This document shows positions 23,754-32,157 of a stretch of DNA of 49,544 nt, piece by piece. The notes beneath the pieces were generated by a model. That model saw only the letters and a list, made by a program, of their open reading frames with translations. It was not told the DNA's origin and did no database searches. Positions within the stretch are counted from its first letter, which is position 1, and each line of letters begins with the position of its first letter. The stretch spans positions 1 to 49,544 of the forward strand of contig DAISJM010000026.1 of assembly GCA_036821485.1 (NCBI GenBank). The letters run 5' to 3'. The position numbers and the translations under genes were made by a program. The stretch is from DAISJM01 sp036821485 (GTDB taxonomy: Bacteria > Verrucomicrobiota > Kiritimatiellia > CAIQIC01 > JAGNIJ01).

Positions 23754-26113
23754 TTCAGCGCCCACAATGCGTCAAACACCTTGTTGAAGTGCTCCTCGGA
23801 AATGGCATCGACTTCGTCCCCGAACAAACGACGCCATTTGCGATATGCGGAAGTCCTCACGTCGGTGTTGACCTGGAAGGACGGCTCGCACACCTGGCCG
23901 AGGAGGCGTTTCCACATCAGGTGATAGAGACCCTCCTCGGTGCGCAACTTCTTGTCCGTGAGCATCGCCAGCAACACCACGGTCAGATCTGAATGGATTG
24001 TGACTTTGAAGGTTGTGCGCAGGTCGTTCGCCAGCGGCGGGAAGACCTCGTTTTGGTAGCGAAAGCCTTTGGGACAACAAAAATCCTCGTGCTGTCTTCT
24101 CTCATTCAGCATGAGAGAGAGGAAGTCGTCGGCAATGAAATGAGCGTTGGTGCCGTAGTCACAGTCGGGGGCAATGCGTCTGGCAGTCCGATACGCCGCC
24201 AGACATGAGAGCAGAACGGCGATCGCCCCGATCCAGATGTTGGGCGCCTGGCTCTCCTTGGGGCACAGAGTCCCGAGCCGATCCCGCATCCAGTCGAGTT
24301 CTTTATGGGTCGTCTTCCATATCCGTTCTGCCTGCGTCACGGCTCGCTTTTCCGCTTCTCTCCGCTCCGCCTCGCTCTCGGTAGAAGACTCCTCGTCATC
24401 CTCATCCCGAATTCCTGCCAGGTGGTCCACGACTCCCGTGGCTGCCTGCTGCTCGTTCTGAAGCAGCGTGCTCAGAATCCGTTGAATCCACTGAAGTTGT
24501 CCGGCGCCTGTTCGGCCCATTGTCCTTTGCAGCTCGGTGATATCGGCGCGTGGCGGCCAGATGGCGATCGAAGCGGGACCTTCATGCTCTGATTCCTTGG
24601 CGATCTTCTTGCCGGAGGTCTCAGCGGCAGGAAGACGAATCAGGGTTCCCTCGAACAGATCCTTTGAAAGCGAGAGCACAGCAGCGATATCCGACAACTC
24701 GGGGACGCCCTCGCTGTCCAATAGCGCCAGAACCCCGCGGTATGCTCTGCGGTGCTGGGGATCGGCTCTTAACAGTTCCTGGTTCTCAACAAAACAACTG
24801 CCGTGAACGGGATGGTTTCCGGCATCGACAGCGTCGACTTCCAGACATATGGCCGTTCTCCGTTGTCTCTGCCAACCCTCGAACGACGACCAAGGGATGT
24901 GAGCGAAGCGCCCCTCTCCAAACAGTGTTTCTTTCCGGCACGTCACCAGAAGGCTTCCCGCTCTGACCGTGACGGTTGTCTTTCGAAATGGGAGCCGTGC
25001 GGAAGCGGATGACAGCAGGTAGATGTCCAAACCCACGCCCGTATCGGATGCTGAAATGCCCTGTAAAGCAGAACCGTCAGACTCGCCCTTATACGAGATG
25101 GTTCCGGTGGGAAGTTCCTGTTTGTCTGCAACGAAATAGGCAGACACGAGGCTTCGGCTTGCGGGCCGAACCAGGCCGGCTTCGATGTTTGGGCCATTCC
25201 ACGCGGCAGCCGTGCAGTTCGCACTGGTACAACACAGCCAGGCGTCATCGCTGTTAGCGGCAACGCCATAGAGTTTGAGGTGCGCGAATGCCGACTTCTT
25301 GTGCGGAACCTGTAGACGGGCAACCTTTGCTCCCTTGTAGTGTTGCTTCACCTTCGACAAGGGCAGATCGGTTGCGTCGCCCCCATGGACTGCGGGGAAG
25401 ACACTGAGTTTCGCCTTGCTGTATCGCCCGGTTAGCAGGTTCAGGCCGTTGAGGCTGTTCCCGAAGAAGGGAGCCGCAATGCTCAACTCGCGGGCATCCG
25501 GCATTTCGGGCAGTTGACCGATGAGTGGTCCCGCGAATGAATGGATGAACTGAATGCTCGGCTCGCTCTCTTCTTCGGTCCGAGGAAGCGATCCGACGCC
25601 TTCAGTGATCTTCTCAAGCAACTCCACGCAAAGCAGTTGTTCGGCGTCTTCGGCCGCCCACATCGCAGAGAGTCCTTTGATGAATCCCTGCAGACTGGAT
25701 AGGAGCGATTCGGAGATGGGCTCATCCTTGGAGAAGCGCAGGGCTTCGAATATCTCGGCATTTGTCATGAACCCGGCCTGTGTCAGGTTCCCGCTACCCA
25801 CGAGCAGCACCGCCTCCTCATCTCCGAGTACAAGCCAGACTTTGGAGTGGAACGCGTCGCTCATCGGCGCGGGCACGACCACGTAGTCCTGTCCCGCCCC
25901 GAGGAGAGCAGCACCTTCGCTGAGAGCACGACGATAACCAAGTCCGTCGCAGATGATGAGACAGCCGTGAAGGGCGGAAGGATCGCCGAATGATGGAAGA
26001 ACGACCGACTCGAAGAACGCCAGGCTTAGCGAATAGGTTGTGCCCAGCACGTAGCGCGGCTTTTGTATCAAACCGAGAACATCCGACAGCTTGACTGACT
26101 CCAATGCCTTCAT
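23750..26113 (-). CDS. Phospholipase D-superfamily protein (probable nuclease) embedded in the type I RM operon
   Basis: A 787-residue protein with both halves of a PLD active site. The first is HSK (89-91), Asp98 and GSGN (106-109) in VLLVGSGNLTQAGF; the second is HLK (278-280) and TSANCTAAAW (296-304). Pairs of HxK plus (G/S)xN form a single catalytic centre in PLD-type nucleases and phosphodiesterases, so nuclease activity is the best guess. The second half lacks the typical Asp at the same spacing. The remaining ~450 residues, with a charged coiled region near 590-630, are unfamiliar. It starts four bases after the hsdM stop, and its own stop overlaps the next gene (ATGA). Confidence 0.8.
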   Translation of the reverse strand: MKALESVKLSDVLGLIQKPRYVLGTTYSLSLAFFESVVLPSFGDPSALHGCLIICDGLGYRRALSEGAALLGAGQDYVVVPAPMSDAFHSKVWLVLGDEEAVLLVGSGNLTQAGFMTNAEIFEALRFSKDEPISESLLSSLQGFIKGLSAMWAAEDAEQLLCVELLEKITEGVGSLPRTEEESEPSIQFIHSFAGPLIGQLPEMPDARELSIAAPFFGNSLNGLNLLTGRYSKAKLSVFPAVHGGDATDLPLSKVKQHYKGAKVARLQVPHKKSAFAHLKLYGVAANSDDAWLCCTSANCTAAAWNGPNIEAGLVRPASRSLVSAYFVADKQELPTGTISYKGESDGSALQGISASDTGVGLDIYLLSSASARLPFRKTTVTVRAGSLLVTCRKETLFGEGRFAHIPWSSFEGWQRQRRTAICLEVDAVDAGNHPVHGSCFVENQELLRADPQHRRAYRGVLALLDSEGVPELSDIAAVLSLSKDLFEGTLIRLPAAETSGKKIAKESEHEGPASIAIWPPRADITELQRTMGRTGAGQLQWIQRILSTLLQNEQQAATGVVDHLAGIRDEDDEESSTESEAERREAEKRAVTQAERIWKTTHKELDWMRDRLGTLCPKESQAPNIWIGAIAVLLSCLAAYRTARRIAPDCDYGTNAHFIADDFLSLMLNERRQHEDFCCPKGFRYQNEVFPPLANDLRTTFKVTIHSDLTVVLLAMLTDKKLRTEEGLYHLMWKRLLGQVCEPSFQVNTDVRTSAYRKWRRLFGDEVDAISEEHFNKVFDALWALK

Positions 26114-26117
26114 CCGA

Positions 26118-27662
26118 TCATTTCTTGAATCCGAGTTCCTCTAGATAGGCGTTCATCTTCTGCCGGGTCGCGGTGAGTTCCGCCTCGACCTTCTCGATCT
26201 CTTCCTGAACCGCCTTCATATCCACTTCGGGCTCCGGCTCGAACGTGTCGACATATCGCGGGATGTTGAGGTTGAACTCGTTCTCCTCGATTTCCGCGTA
26301 CTTGGCCATGTGCGAGTATTTCTCGATGGGCTTTCGCGCGCGGAAGGTGTCGACGATCTTGTCGATGTCCTGCGGTCGAAGAAGGTTCTGATTTGTGCCC
26401 TGCTCAAATTCCCTGCTGGCGTCGATGAAGAACACCGGGTCCTTGCCGTTTGGCTTGCGGCTCTTGTCAAAGACCAGCAACGCGGCAGGGATGCCGGCAC
26501 CGTAGAAGAGATTGGCGGGAAGCCCGATCACGGCATCCAGCAAGTTCTCCTTGATTACCGCTTCGCGGATCGTCCCTTCCTGTCCTCCGCGGAACAACAC
26601 GCCGTGAGGCACCACGACGCCGACGCGACCTCTTCCTTCGACCGCTGTGGCCAGCATGTGCGAGATAAAGGCCCAGTCCCCTTTGCTCTTCGGCGGGATG
26701 CCGCGTTTGAACCGGTTGTACCGATCGGTGACCGCGATTTCCTGGCCCCACTTGTCGAGACTGAAGGGCGGGTTGGCGATCACGACATCGAACTTCATCA
26801 AAGCATCATTCTCGACGAGAAGCGGATGCCGAATCGTGTCCTCCCACTCGATGCGTGCCGCATCGACGTCGTGAAGAAACATGTTCATCTTGCATAGAGC
26901 CCAGGTGCTCCCGTTCATCTCCTGGCCGAACAAGGAAAAGTCACGGGAGCCGACCTGTTTGGACGCGTGAATCAGAAGTGATCCAGAGCCGCAGGTTGGG
27001 TCACAAATCCGGTCGCCTTTCTTTGGAGCCACGAGCCGGGCCAAAGTCTCCGATACCGCGGACGGCGTGTAGAATTCGCCGGCCTTCTTGCCAGCTGTCG
27101 CGGCGAAGCGGGCGATCAGGTACTCGTAGACATCGCCAATCACGTCCATCGTGCCGACGGACTCAGGGCGCAAGTCCAGTTCGACAAAGTCGCCCAGCAG
27201 GTTCTTCAGCCGTGTGTTGCGTTGGCGCGTCTGCCCAAGGTTCGCCTCGCTGTTGAAGTCGATGTTCCGGAACACGTTGTGCAACTTCGACTTGTTGGCA
27301 TCCTCGATGTGTTCGAGCAGGATGTTAATCAACTCGCCGATGTTGCTGCGGTCGCGACGTTCGAAAAGGCTGTCGAACGTGGCCAGAAACCGATCCTCAA
27401 CCTTCTCGTTGCTGTCCCGGACTTCGACTTCCGGGATGACGAACCGCTCGCGCGCGAGAGCCCGCTCAATGCGAACCTTGTCCCCTTGGTATTTCTTCTC
27501 GTACTCGGCCTGCTTCGACGACCGGATGTCGCTCAGATACTTCACGAACAACATGGTCAGGACGTAGTCCTTGTACTGGGCAGGATCGATCACGCCGCGG
27601 AATGTGTCGCACGCCTGCCATACCTTATTGAATATCTCGTCGCGTTTCTGTGGATCGGTCAT
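26118..27662 (-). CDS. hsdM: Type I N6-adenine DNA methyltransferase subunit M (HsdM)
   Basis: HsdM methylates adenine at the target chosen by HsdS and is required for both modification and restriction. The 514-residue protein has the helical N-terminal domain (VLTMLFVKYLSDI), the GEFYTP entry motif, the AdoMet-binding DPTCGSGSLLI (221-231) and catalytic NPPF (297-300), as well as the C-terminal helices that dock HsdS (VEAELTATRQKMNAYLEELG). Its ATG overlaps the stop of the half-HsdS gene (ATGA, 27659-27662). Confidence 0.96.
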   Translation of the reverse strand: MTDPQKRDEIFNKVWQACDTFRGVIDPAQYKDYVLTMLFVKYLSDIRSSKQAEYEKKYQGDKVRIERALARERFVIPEVEVRDSNEKVEDRFLATFDSLFERRDRSNIGELINILLEHIEDANKSKLHNVFRNIDFNSEANLGQTRQRNTRLKNLLGDFVELDLRPESVGTMDVIGDVYEYLIARFAATAGKKAGEFYTPSAVSETLARLVAPKKGDRICDPTCGSGSLLIHASKQVGSRDFSLFGQEMNGSTWALCKMNMFLHDVDAARIEWEDTIRHPLLVENDALMKFDVVIANPPFSLDKWGQEIAVTDRYNRFKRGIPPKSKGDWAFISHMLATAVEGRGRVGVVVPHGVLFRGGQEGTIREAVIKENLLDAVIGLPANLFYGAGIPAALLVFDKSRKPNGKDPVFFIDASREFEQGTNQNLLRPQDIDKIVDTFRARKPIEKYSHMAKYAEIEENEFNLNIPRYVDTFEPEPEVDMKAVQEEIEKVEAELTATRQKMNAYLEELGFKK

Positions 27663-28249
27663 GATCTCACTCTCTTTCTGTCTTTGATGGCTTGAAGGCA
27701 GACCGCCGTCGTCAGATCCTTCCGCAGTCCTGCCAGCCGACGAAGAAGCTCCTGTTCCTTGTTCATGAGAGCCGCTGCGGCAAGAACTGCTCGCTGTTTT
27801 TCCAGCGAAGGAATCTGGATCTCGATATTCTCGAGCACCTCTCGTCGTACAACGGGCATGTGCACGCCTTGACCCGTATTTCGGCGGAGGTATCGGCGAA
27901 CAGATTCCTGGTTCAGGTACCAGGCCAGGTACTCGGGAAGAACTCGACCTTCTTTCGGGCGGAGCACAAAGAAGTGAGCAGCCGCGAGCGTCGGACCAGC
28001 TACCGCCCCAAGTGCATAGGCGAAATTCCGCGAGCCCTTCGCCAAGAAGAGAACGTCACCGGGTTGCAGGAGAATGTCCGACGGAGTTTCGGTGGCCCTA
28101 ATCTGGATCACGTGACTGAGCCGAATGGACTGACGCGATTCGTCGAAGTCGCCTATCTGAAGGAGTCGGTGGGTGCCGTCTGAATGCGGGATTGCACGCC
28201 CCCGTAGATGGTGACCAGTGAAAATCTTTGCCATGGTCGCAAGCTTCAT
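27659..28249 (-). CDS. Half-size HsdS-like protein, one recognition domain
   Basis: A 196-residue protein with a single target-recognition domain and one helical spacer: LLQIGDFDESRQSIR and ILLQPGDVLFLAKGSRNFAY in the domain, then VLENIEIQIPSLEKQRAVLA and a coiled helix (NKEQELLRRLAGLRKDLTTA). This is half a normal HsdS. Such proteins can dimerise to make a symmetric specificity subunit, as shown for truncated type I S proteins. It is the first gene of the operon and overlaps hsdM (ATGA), so together with the full HsdS the locus could give two DNA specificities. The ATG at 28249 is the only good start. Confidence 0.88.
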   Translation of the reverse strand: MKLATMAKIFTGHHLRGRAIPHSDGTHRLLQIGDFDESRQSIRLSHVIQIRATETPSDILLQPGDVLFLAKGSRNFAYALGAVAGPTLAAAHFFVLRPKEGRVLPEYLAWYLNQESVRRYLRRNTGQGVHMPVVRREVLENIEIQIPSLEKQRAVLAAAALMNKEQELLRRLAGLRKDLTTAVCLQAIKDRKRVRS

Positions 28250-28280
28250 ACGGCCATGATTTACAGCAGAAACGCGTATA

Positions 28281-28354
28281 CTGCAAGATTTTTCGAAAAG
28301 AAGCTTGTGTTACACTCATCGACCATGCATATTGCGGTACAGCATATCTTGCAG
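28281..28354. promoter_or_regulatory. Divergent control region between RM operon and CBASS-like operon
   Basis: The 204 bases 28250-28453 separate the two operons. CTGCAAGAT (28281-28289) and ATCTTGCAG (28346-28354) form a perfect 9-bp inverted repeat. On the plus strand TTGTGT (28305-28310) and CATATT (28328-28333), 17 bases apart, make a weak promoter for the CBASS-like genes. Shared control of both systems is possible. Confidence 0.3.
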
Positions 28355-28453
28355 GTTGATCTGCTCGGGTGTGGAGGCGCAGGAAGGCGCGTGGGAGACC
28401 CCGAAAAGGGCGGAAAACAGTCAGCGCGAAGCCGCGGGAAAGAGAGGAATGAG

Positions 28454-28948
28454 ATGCATGAGTTAACAGACGATAGGAAGTTCGAAGTGCTGATGGCACA
28501 GATTCAGGAGCGGTACAGCGCCGCCCACCAGATCAGGGAGCGAGGCACGCAGTTCACGATCTGGATATCTGGGCTTGGGATTGGATTGGCTTGGCTGCTT
28601 GTCAGCGAAGGTTCCTTGACCCTCGTCCAACGAGGAGCCCTGACCGTTCTGACGCTCGCGCTATTCGGGGGTGCAATCTATTTCCTCCTGGCACTTGATA
28701 AGGGATTCTGCAGAAACCGCGAGGTAATCATCGCGCTTGAGAATGCCCTCAGGCTGCACGAGGCGGGCGTGTACTTGCCGGACAAGCCGCTTCTCCCCGG
28801 CGAGTATGCGAAGACGAACGGCAGGTGGACCCATCTCTTTTGCACACTGCGTGTCTGGCTCGTCCTGACCGCGTTGTCTCTCCTTGTTCTTACATGGGCA
28901 TGCCCTCGCGAAGAGTGCGTGCCACCTTCAACCCAGCAGACGCGCTAA
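28454..28948 (+). CDS. Small membrane protein, SLATT-like; probable CBASS effector
   Basis: The 164-residue protein has a short charged start, two adjacent hydrophobic helices (about 34-51 and 61-81), an amphipathic helix (REVIIALENALRLHEAG) and a third hydrophobic helix (about 133-149). This resembles the SLATT-type membrane proteins that often accompany nucleotide-second-messenger systems and are thought to damage the membrane when triggered. I chose the ATG with AGAGGA seven bases upstream; a frame reaching 28208 is probably not coding. It is the first gene of a three-gene operon with the CD-NTase and the E2-like gene, where the effector is otherwise missing. The family assignment is by eye. 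Confidence 0.75.
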   Translation: MHELTDDRKFEVLMAQIQERYSAAHQIRERGTQFTIWISGLGIGLAWLLVSEGSLTLVQRGALTVLTLALFGGAIYFLLALDKGFCRNREVIIALENALRLHEAGVYLPDKPLLPGEYAKTNGRWTHLFCTLRVWLVLTALSLLVLTWACPREECVPPSTQQTR

Positions 28949-28966
28949 CCAACGGAGGAATAGACA

Positions 28967-29959
28967 ATGGCTAATCTTAACGCTGAGCTTCAAAAGTACC
29001 ACGACAGCATCCTTCTGGCCGACTGGAAGGAGGAATCGCTACGGCGAGCGAGGGACGCAATCCGGGAGAAGATCCGCAAGTACTTCCGCGATACACTGAA
29101 AGTGGCTATTCCTGTTTTCCGTCAGCAGGGGTCTTTTGCGGCGGGGACCACAGTCACGCCCTTGGACGGGGAATTCGATGTCGACGATGGGGTCTACCTG
29201 CAGCACTTGAGCCAGAGTGATGACCGTGACTGGCCGACTCCCGAGACTGTCCATCGGTGGCTGGTCGAAGCAACAGACGGTCATACGGAGGAGAAGCCTG
29301 TCGACAAACGAACATGCGTTCGGCTTCGGTACGCAGGAGAGTACCATGTGGATCTGCCCGCCTATGCGACGCTCAACGGCGAGTGTCGCCTTGCCGAGAA
29401 GGGCGACGCCGGCTGGCACCCAAGCGATCCAATTGCGTTCAACGACTGGTTTGCCGGGTTAGTGAAACAGCACGGCGATCAGCTCAAGCGCTTGGTGCGC
29501 TACCTCAAGGCTTGGGCTGACTACCAGGCAGGGAAACGTGGAAGTATGCCGGGAGGGATACTCCTGACTGTTCTGGCGTCGCAGAACTTCCGCCCGAATT
29601 CCCGCGATGATGTGGCGCTAGCCGAAACGGCCAAGGCCATCTCGACAATTGTTGCTGGGGTCTTCCGGGTTTACAACCCGGTCGACGGGCGAGAAGAACT
29701 GACTGCACGCCTCAGCGATGAGCAGAAGACCCGGTTCAAGGAAGCTATCGCTGACCTTGCGTCGCACGCGGCCGAAGCCGTGGCCTTGGCCGACAGGAAG
29801 AAGGCGTCCGAACTCTGGCGCACGGAACTTGGCGATCGTTTTCCGCTCGTTTCCGATGAAGACAAGGATGACGAATCCCGGCAGGCGGAAGAGGACGCCA
29901 AACGACTGGCAACGTTCTACGTACCGAAGAAACCCGTGAAGCCTTGGGCTGATGTCTGA
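28967..29959 (+). CDS. CD-NTase (cGAS/DncV-like nucleotidyltransferase)
   Basis: Enzymes of this family make cyclic or linear oligonucleotide signals after phage infection. The 330-residue protein has the nucleotidyltransferase core: GSFAAGTTV (GS at 55-56), then GEFDVDDGVYL with metal-binding Asp71 and Asp73, and the third acidic residue in EYHVDLPAY (Asp129). The rest is helical (QAS-like domain). GGAGGAA precedes the ATG. It lies 18 bases after the membrane gene, and its TGA shares one base with the ATG of the E2-like gene (TGATG). The C-terminus is not a glycine, which matters because E2-type partners of known systems attach through a C-terminal Gly. Confidence 0.9.
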   Translation: MANLNAELQKYHDSILLADWKEESLRRARDAIREKIRKYFRDTLKVAIPVFRQQGSFAAGTTVTPLDGEFDVDDGVYLQHLSQSDDRDWPTPETVHRWLVEATDGHTEEKPVDKRTCVRLRYAGEYHVDLPAYATLNGECRLAEKGDAGWHPSDPIAFNDWFAGLVKQHGDQLKRLVRYLKAWADYQAGKRGSMPGGILLTVLASQNFRPNSRDDVALAETAKAISTIVAGVFRVYNPVDGREELTARLSDEQKTRFKEAIADLASHAAEAVALADRKKASELWRTELGDRFPLVSDEDKDDESRQAEEDAKRLATFYVPKKPVKPWADV

Positions 29960-30684
29960 TGACGAGATGGTTTGAGAGCAACCGATCCTTGTTTGAACGT
30001 GAGCGCGAAGCGCTGGCGATTCATCAACCGTTGATGACTCTCGACGTGCTTCATCCTGGTGCGAAGATAAACGCACTCGTGACGCTGAAGTCGGATGCAG
30101 CCGTTGCTCATGGCTCATACTGCATCGAAGTCCCGGGGACGGCCCGACATCGGGATTACAGCATTGCGGTGATAACAAGGGACGACTATCCAAAATCCAT
30201 GCCGTTCGTCTACTGCGACGATCCCAAATTGCCAATAGGCAACATTGATCGGCACATCATGAAGGATGGTCAGGCCTGCCTAGGAGTCTACGCAGAACTC
30301 CGGCAAAGATGGAAAGAGGCGTCCGGGATCACGACGTTTCTCAAGGATATCGTCGCGCCGTTCCTGGCATGGCAGATCTACTACGATGCATACGGTCACC
30401 CCCCTCCGTGGGGACAGCGGGCTCACGCCGTGGCGGGGATACTGGAGTTCTATGCTGATCTTCTTGCCCTTCCAGCAACACCGGAAGTTGAGGGGTTCAT
30501 GCAGTTATTGGCTCGAAAGAACGAGCCAAAGGGTCACGAGCCCTGTCCCTGCGCTTCTGGTGAACGCTTAAGGGACTGCCACAAGGATCTTGTACGGTCC
30601 GCACGCGCGAAGGTGGCGTGGCAGGATGTCGCGGTTGATATCGAGCACTTGCGCAAGAATCCATTGCAGAAGTCGCAGGCGTAG
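29959..30684 (+). CDS. E2-like protein with SEC-C zinc motif, CBASS accessory
   Basis: The 241-residue product has a prokaryotic E2 (ubiquitin-conjugating-like) domain in its first ~145 residues. This includes the strand YSIAVITRDDYPKSMPFVYC, then DRHIMKDGQACLGVYAEL with the predicted catalytic Cys107. The C-terminus carries a SEC-C zinc motif, CPCASGERLRDCHK (196-208). In short type II CBASS systems a lone E2-like protein conjugates or primes the CD-NTase; no E1 or JAB gene is next to it here, which fits that class. Its start overlaps the CD-NTase stop by one base. The added SEC-C domain is uncommon in my knowledge of this class. Confidence 0.85.
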   Translation: MTRWFESNRSLFEREREALAIHQPLMTLDVLHPGAKINALVTLKSDAAVAHGSYCIEVPGTARHRDYSIAVITRDDYPKSMPFVYCDDPKLPIGNIDRHIMKDGQACLGVYAELRQRWKEASGITTFLKDIVAPFLAWQIYYDAYGHPPPWGQRAHAVAGILEFYADLLALPATPEVEGFMQLLARKNEPKGHEPCPCASGERLRDCHKDLVRSARAKVAWQDVAVDIEHLRKNPLQKSQA

Positions 30685-30782
30685 GAGCGCGTCACGCCCC
30701 TGCTATCGCGGGATTCCCGAAGTAGCGAGTCGTCACCATCGGTCAAGGACCTCGACTTAGAACGCCCTCAACCCGCGAGCGC

Positions 30783-31019
30783 TTAGCGACGACTCTTCCC
30801 GGCTGGCGGGTAGAGGGCGTCCACCGCGACTTTCAGAGCTTTGGCCACCACAAGCATCTCCGAGTCGCTCACGCACCTGACTTGGGCTTCGACCTTGGCG
30901 AGAGTTCCCCGGCTGATATCCCAGCCTAGGCGTGTGCACTTGGCCGCCAGGCCGTCTTGGGTCAACCCCTGCTGATACCTCAGCCTCCTGATTTGTGCTC
31001 CAACAATGTTGTCCGGCAT
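30783..31019 (-). CDS. XRE-family repressor
   Basis: A 78-residue regulator made of little more than an XRE helix-turn-helix: VGAQIRRLRYQQGLTQDGLA, then SRGTLAKVEAQVRCVSDSEM and LVVAKALKVAVDALYP. The ATG at 31019 is chosen because the HTH then starts at residue 6. It is divergent from the coiled-coil membrane gene at 31101, and two copies of one palindrome lie between them, one next to each start. It therefore probably represses both its own gene and its neighbour. It is similar to the regulator at 15581-15877. Confidence 0.88.
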   Translation of the reverse strand: MPDNIVGAQIRRLRYQQGLTQDGLAAKCTRLGWDISRGTLAKVEAQVRCVSDSEMLVVAKALKVAVDALYPPAGKSRR

Positions 31020-31020
31020 A

Positions 31021-31088
31021 CGTGCTCCGAAATCGGAACTTGAAGGTAGTGCACTCACAGTGCTAAATGGCTCCGATTTCGGAGCACG
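31021..31088. promoter_or_regulatory. Twin operators between XRE repressor and membrane gene
   Basis: CGTGCTCCGAAATCGGA (31021-31037) and TCCGATTTCGGAGCACG (31072-31088) are perfect 17-bp inverted repeats. Each arm itself contains the dyad TCCGA-NN-TCGGA (31026-31037 and 31072-31083), so these look like two dimer-binding sites 46 bp apart, centre to centre. One lies seven bases from the repressor start, the other 18 bases from the membrane-protein start. Confidence 0.8.
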
Positions 31089-31100
31089 ATGGAGGCGGGT

Positions 31101-32147
31101 ATGCCCAAGGATGACAAACTGAGCCAATTGGTGGCGCTAGGGCTGGCGGCCGGTATCAGTGGAAGCCAGCAGAAGACGCGCGAGGAACTTGAACATCTCA
31201 AGCGGGCGCTATCGAGGCAGAGCGAGGAGGCCGAGGAGGATAGACGCCGCGCGGAAGAGCAAGCCCGCCGGGCAGAGGATCAGGCGGCTCAAGAACAATG
31301 GCATCGGCAGACTCTGCTTGATGCTCCGGAACTGCTGTTCCGACTGCAGCGTGCTCTTCCCTACCAGCAGAGCGAATCGGAGTCCCTGATTCGGGACCTA
31401 GAGGGGGCTGACGAGAAGAACGCTGATGACCTTCAGGCCCGCCTCGGGGATCTTCGTTCCTTCGTGGAATCAGTACGCTCCATCGAAAGCCGATTTCTGA
31501 CTGACTGGACTCATAAAACAGAGCTCGAGAAGTTGGCGAAAGCCACACGTCGGATGGTGTTCACCATTGACGAACATTTGGATCGCCTGGCGCGCCTGCT
31601 GGCAGAACGAGAAGCGCTTAATCGGTGTTCCGTCGTGGTGCCCTTCCTCCCCTCGGACGTATCGGAATTCCGAGCGGATTCAGCGCGGTACGCAGACATC
31701 GAGAAAGACCTGGGGCCGACGCCGCGCGAGTGCGGCGGATGGGATAGCGAAAAAGACGAGATGGCCATGATCATCGGAATCGTGGTTGGCGTTCTCACAA
31801 TGGTCGTTGCCTTCGTTCGGGGAATAGATGACAGCATTCAGCCTCTGTTCCCATCAATGGACCCGTCATCGCGGAGCGTGGTGAACCAAATGTTGGTTTT
31901 TGGCATTCCGGTGGCAGTTGCCGCGGCGATATGTGCCCCGAACTGGTTGGCTTGGTTGCGATGGCGGATGCGTCTGTCGGAGAGAACACGATTGGAGACG
32001 AAATGGGGCAGTTCTCGCCCCATTCAGGATCACAGGAAGTTGCTCTCACTCATTGACAACGCGGTTCGCTGGGATGGGGATGTCTGGGCGGTCAAAGAGG
32101 AATTCGTCCAGCGTGTGCAAAGGGACATCAAGCGACGGCTCTTGTGA
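31101..32147 (+). CDS. Coiled-coil protein with two C-terminal membrane segments
   Basis: I do not recognise the family of this 348-residue protein. It has a strongly charged coiled coil (about 22-68, KTREELEHLKRALSRQSEEA and onward), a second helical region (95-175), then two membrane segments (about 221-239 and 263-286) and a basic cytoplasmic tail. The start is the ATG at 31101 with GGAGG seven bases upstream; an ATG 12 bases earlier is less likely. Tight pairing with an XRE repressor and twin operators suggests a product that is harmful or needed only on induction, such as a membrane effector with a cytoplasmic sensor coil. That role is inferred. Confidence 0.82.
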   Translation: MPKDDKLSQLVALGLAAGISGSQQKTREELEHLKRALSRQSEEAEEDRRRAEEQARRAEDQAAQEQWHRQTLLDAPELLFRLQRALPYQQSESESLIRDLEGADEKNADDLQARLGDLRSFVESVRSIESRFLTDWTHKTELEKLAKATRRMVFTIDEHLDRLARLLAEREALNRCSVVVPFLPSDVSEFRADSARYADIEKDLGPTPRECGGWDSEKDEMAMIIGIVVGVLTMVVAFVRGIDDSIQPLFPSMDPSSRSVVNQMLVFGIPVAVAAAICAPNWLAWLRWRMRLSERTRLETKWGSSRPIQDHRKLLSLIDNAVRWDGDVWAVKEEFVQRVQRDIKRRLL

Positions 32148-32157
32148 CTGAAGAGTT

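Noticed and set aside
22113..28249. BREX or DISARM system
   Set aside because: A PLD protein and a methyltransferase are present, but no PglZ, BrxC or Lon-like gene and no DrmA/DrmB/DrmD-type helicase set. HsdR, HsdM and HsdS are classical type I subunits.
28208..28453. N-terminal extension of the membrane effector
   Set aside because: The extra 82 codons cover the divergent promoter region and overlap the start of the half-HsdS gene; a good ribosome site precedes the ATG at 28454.
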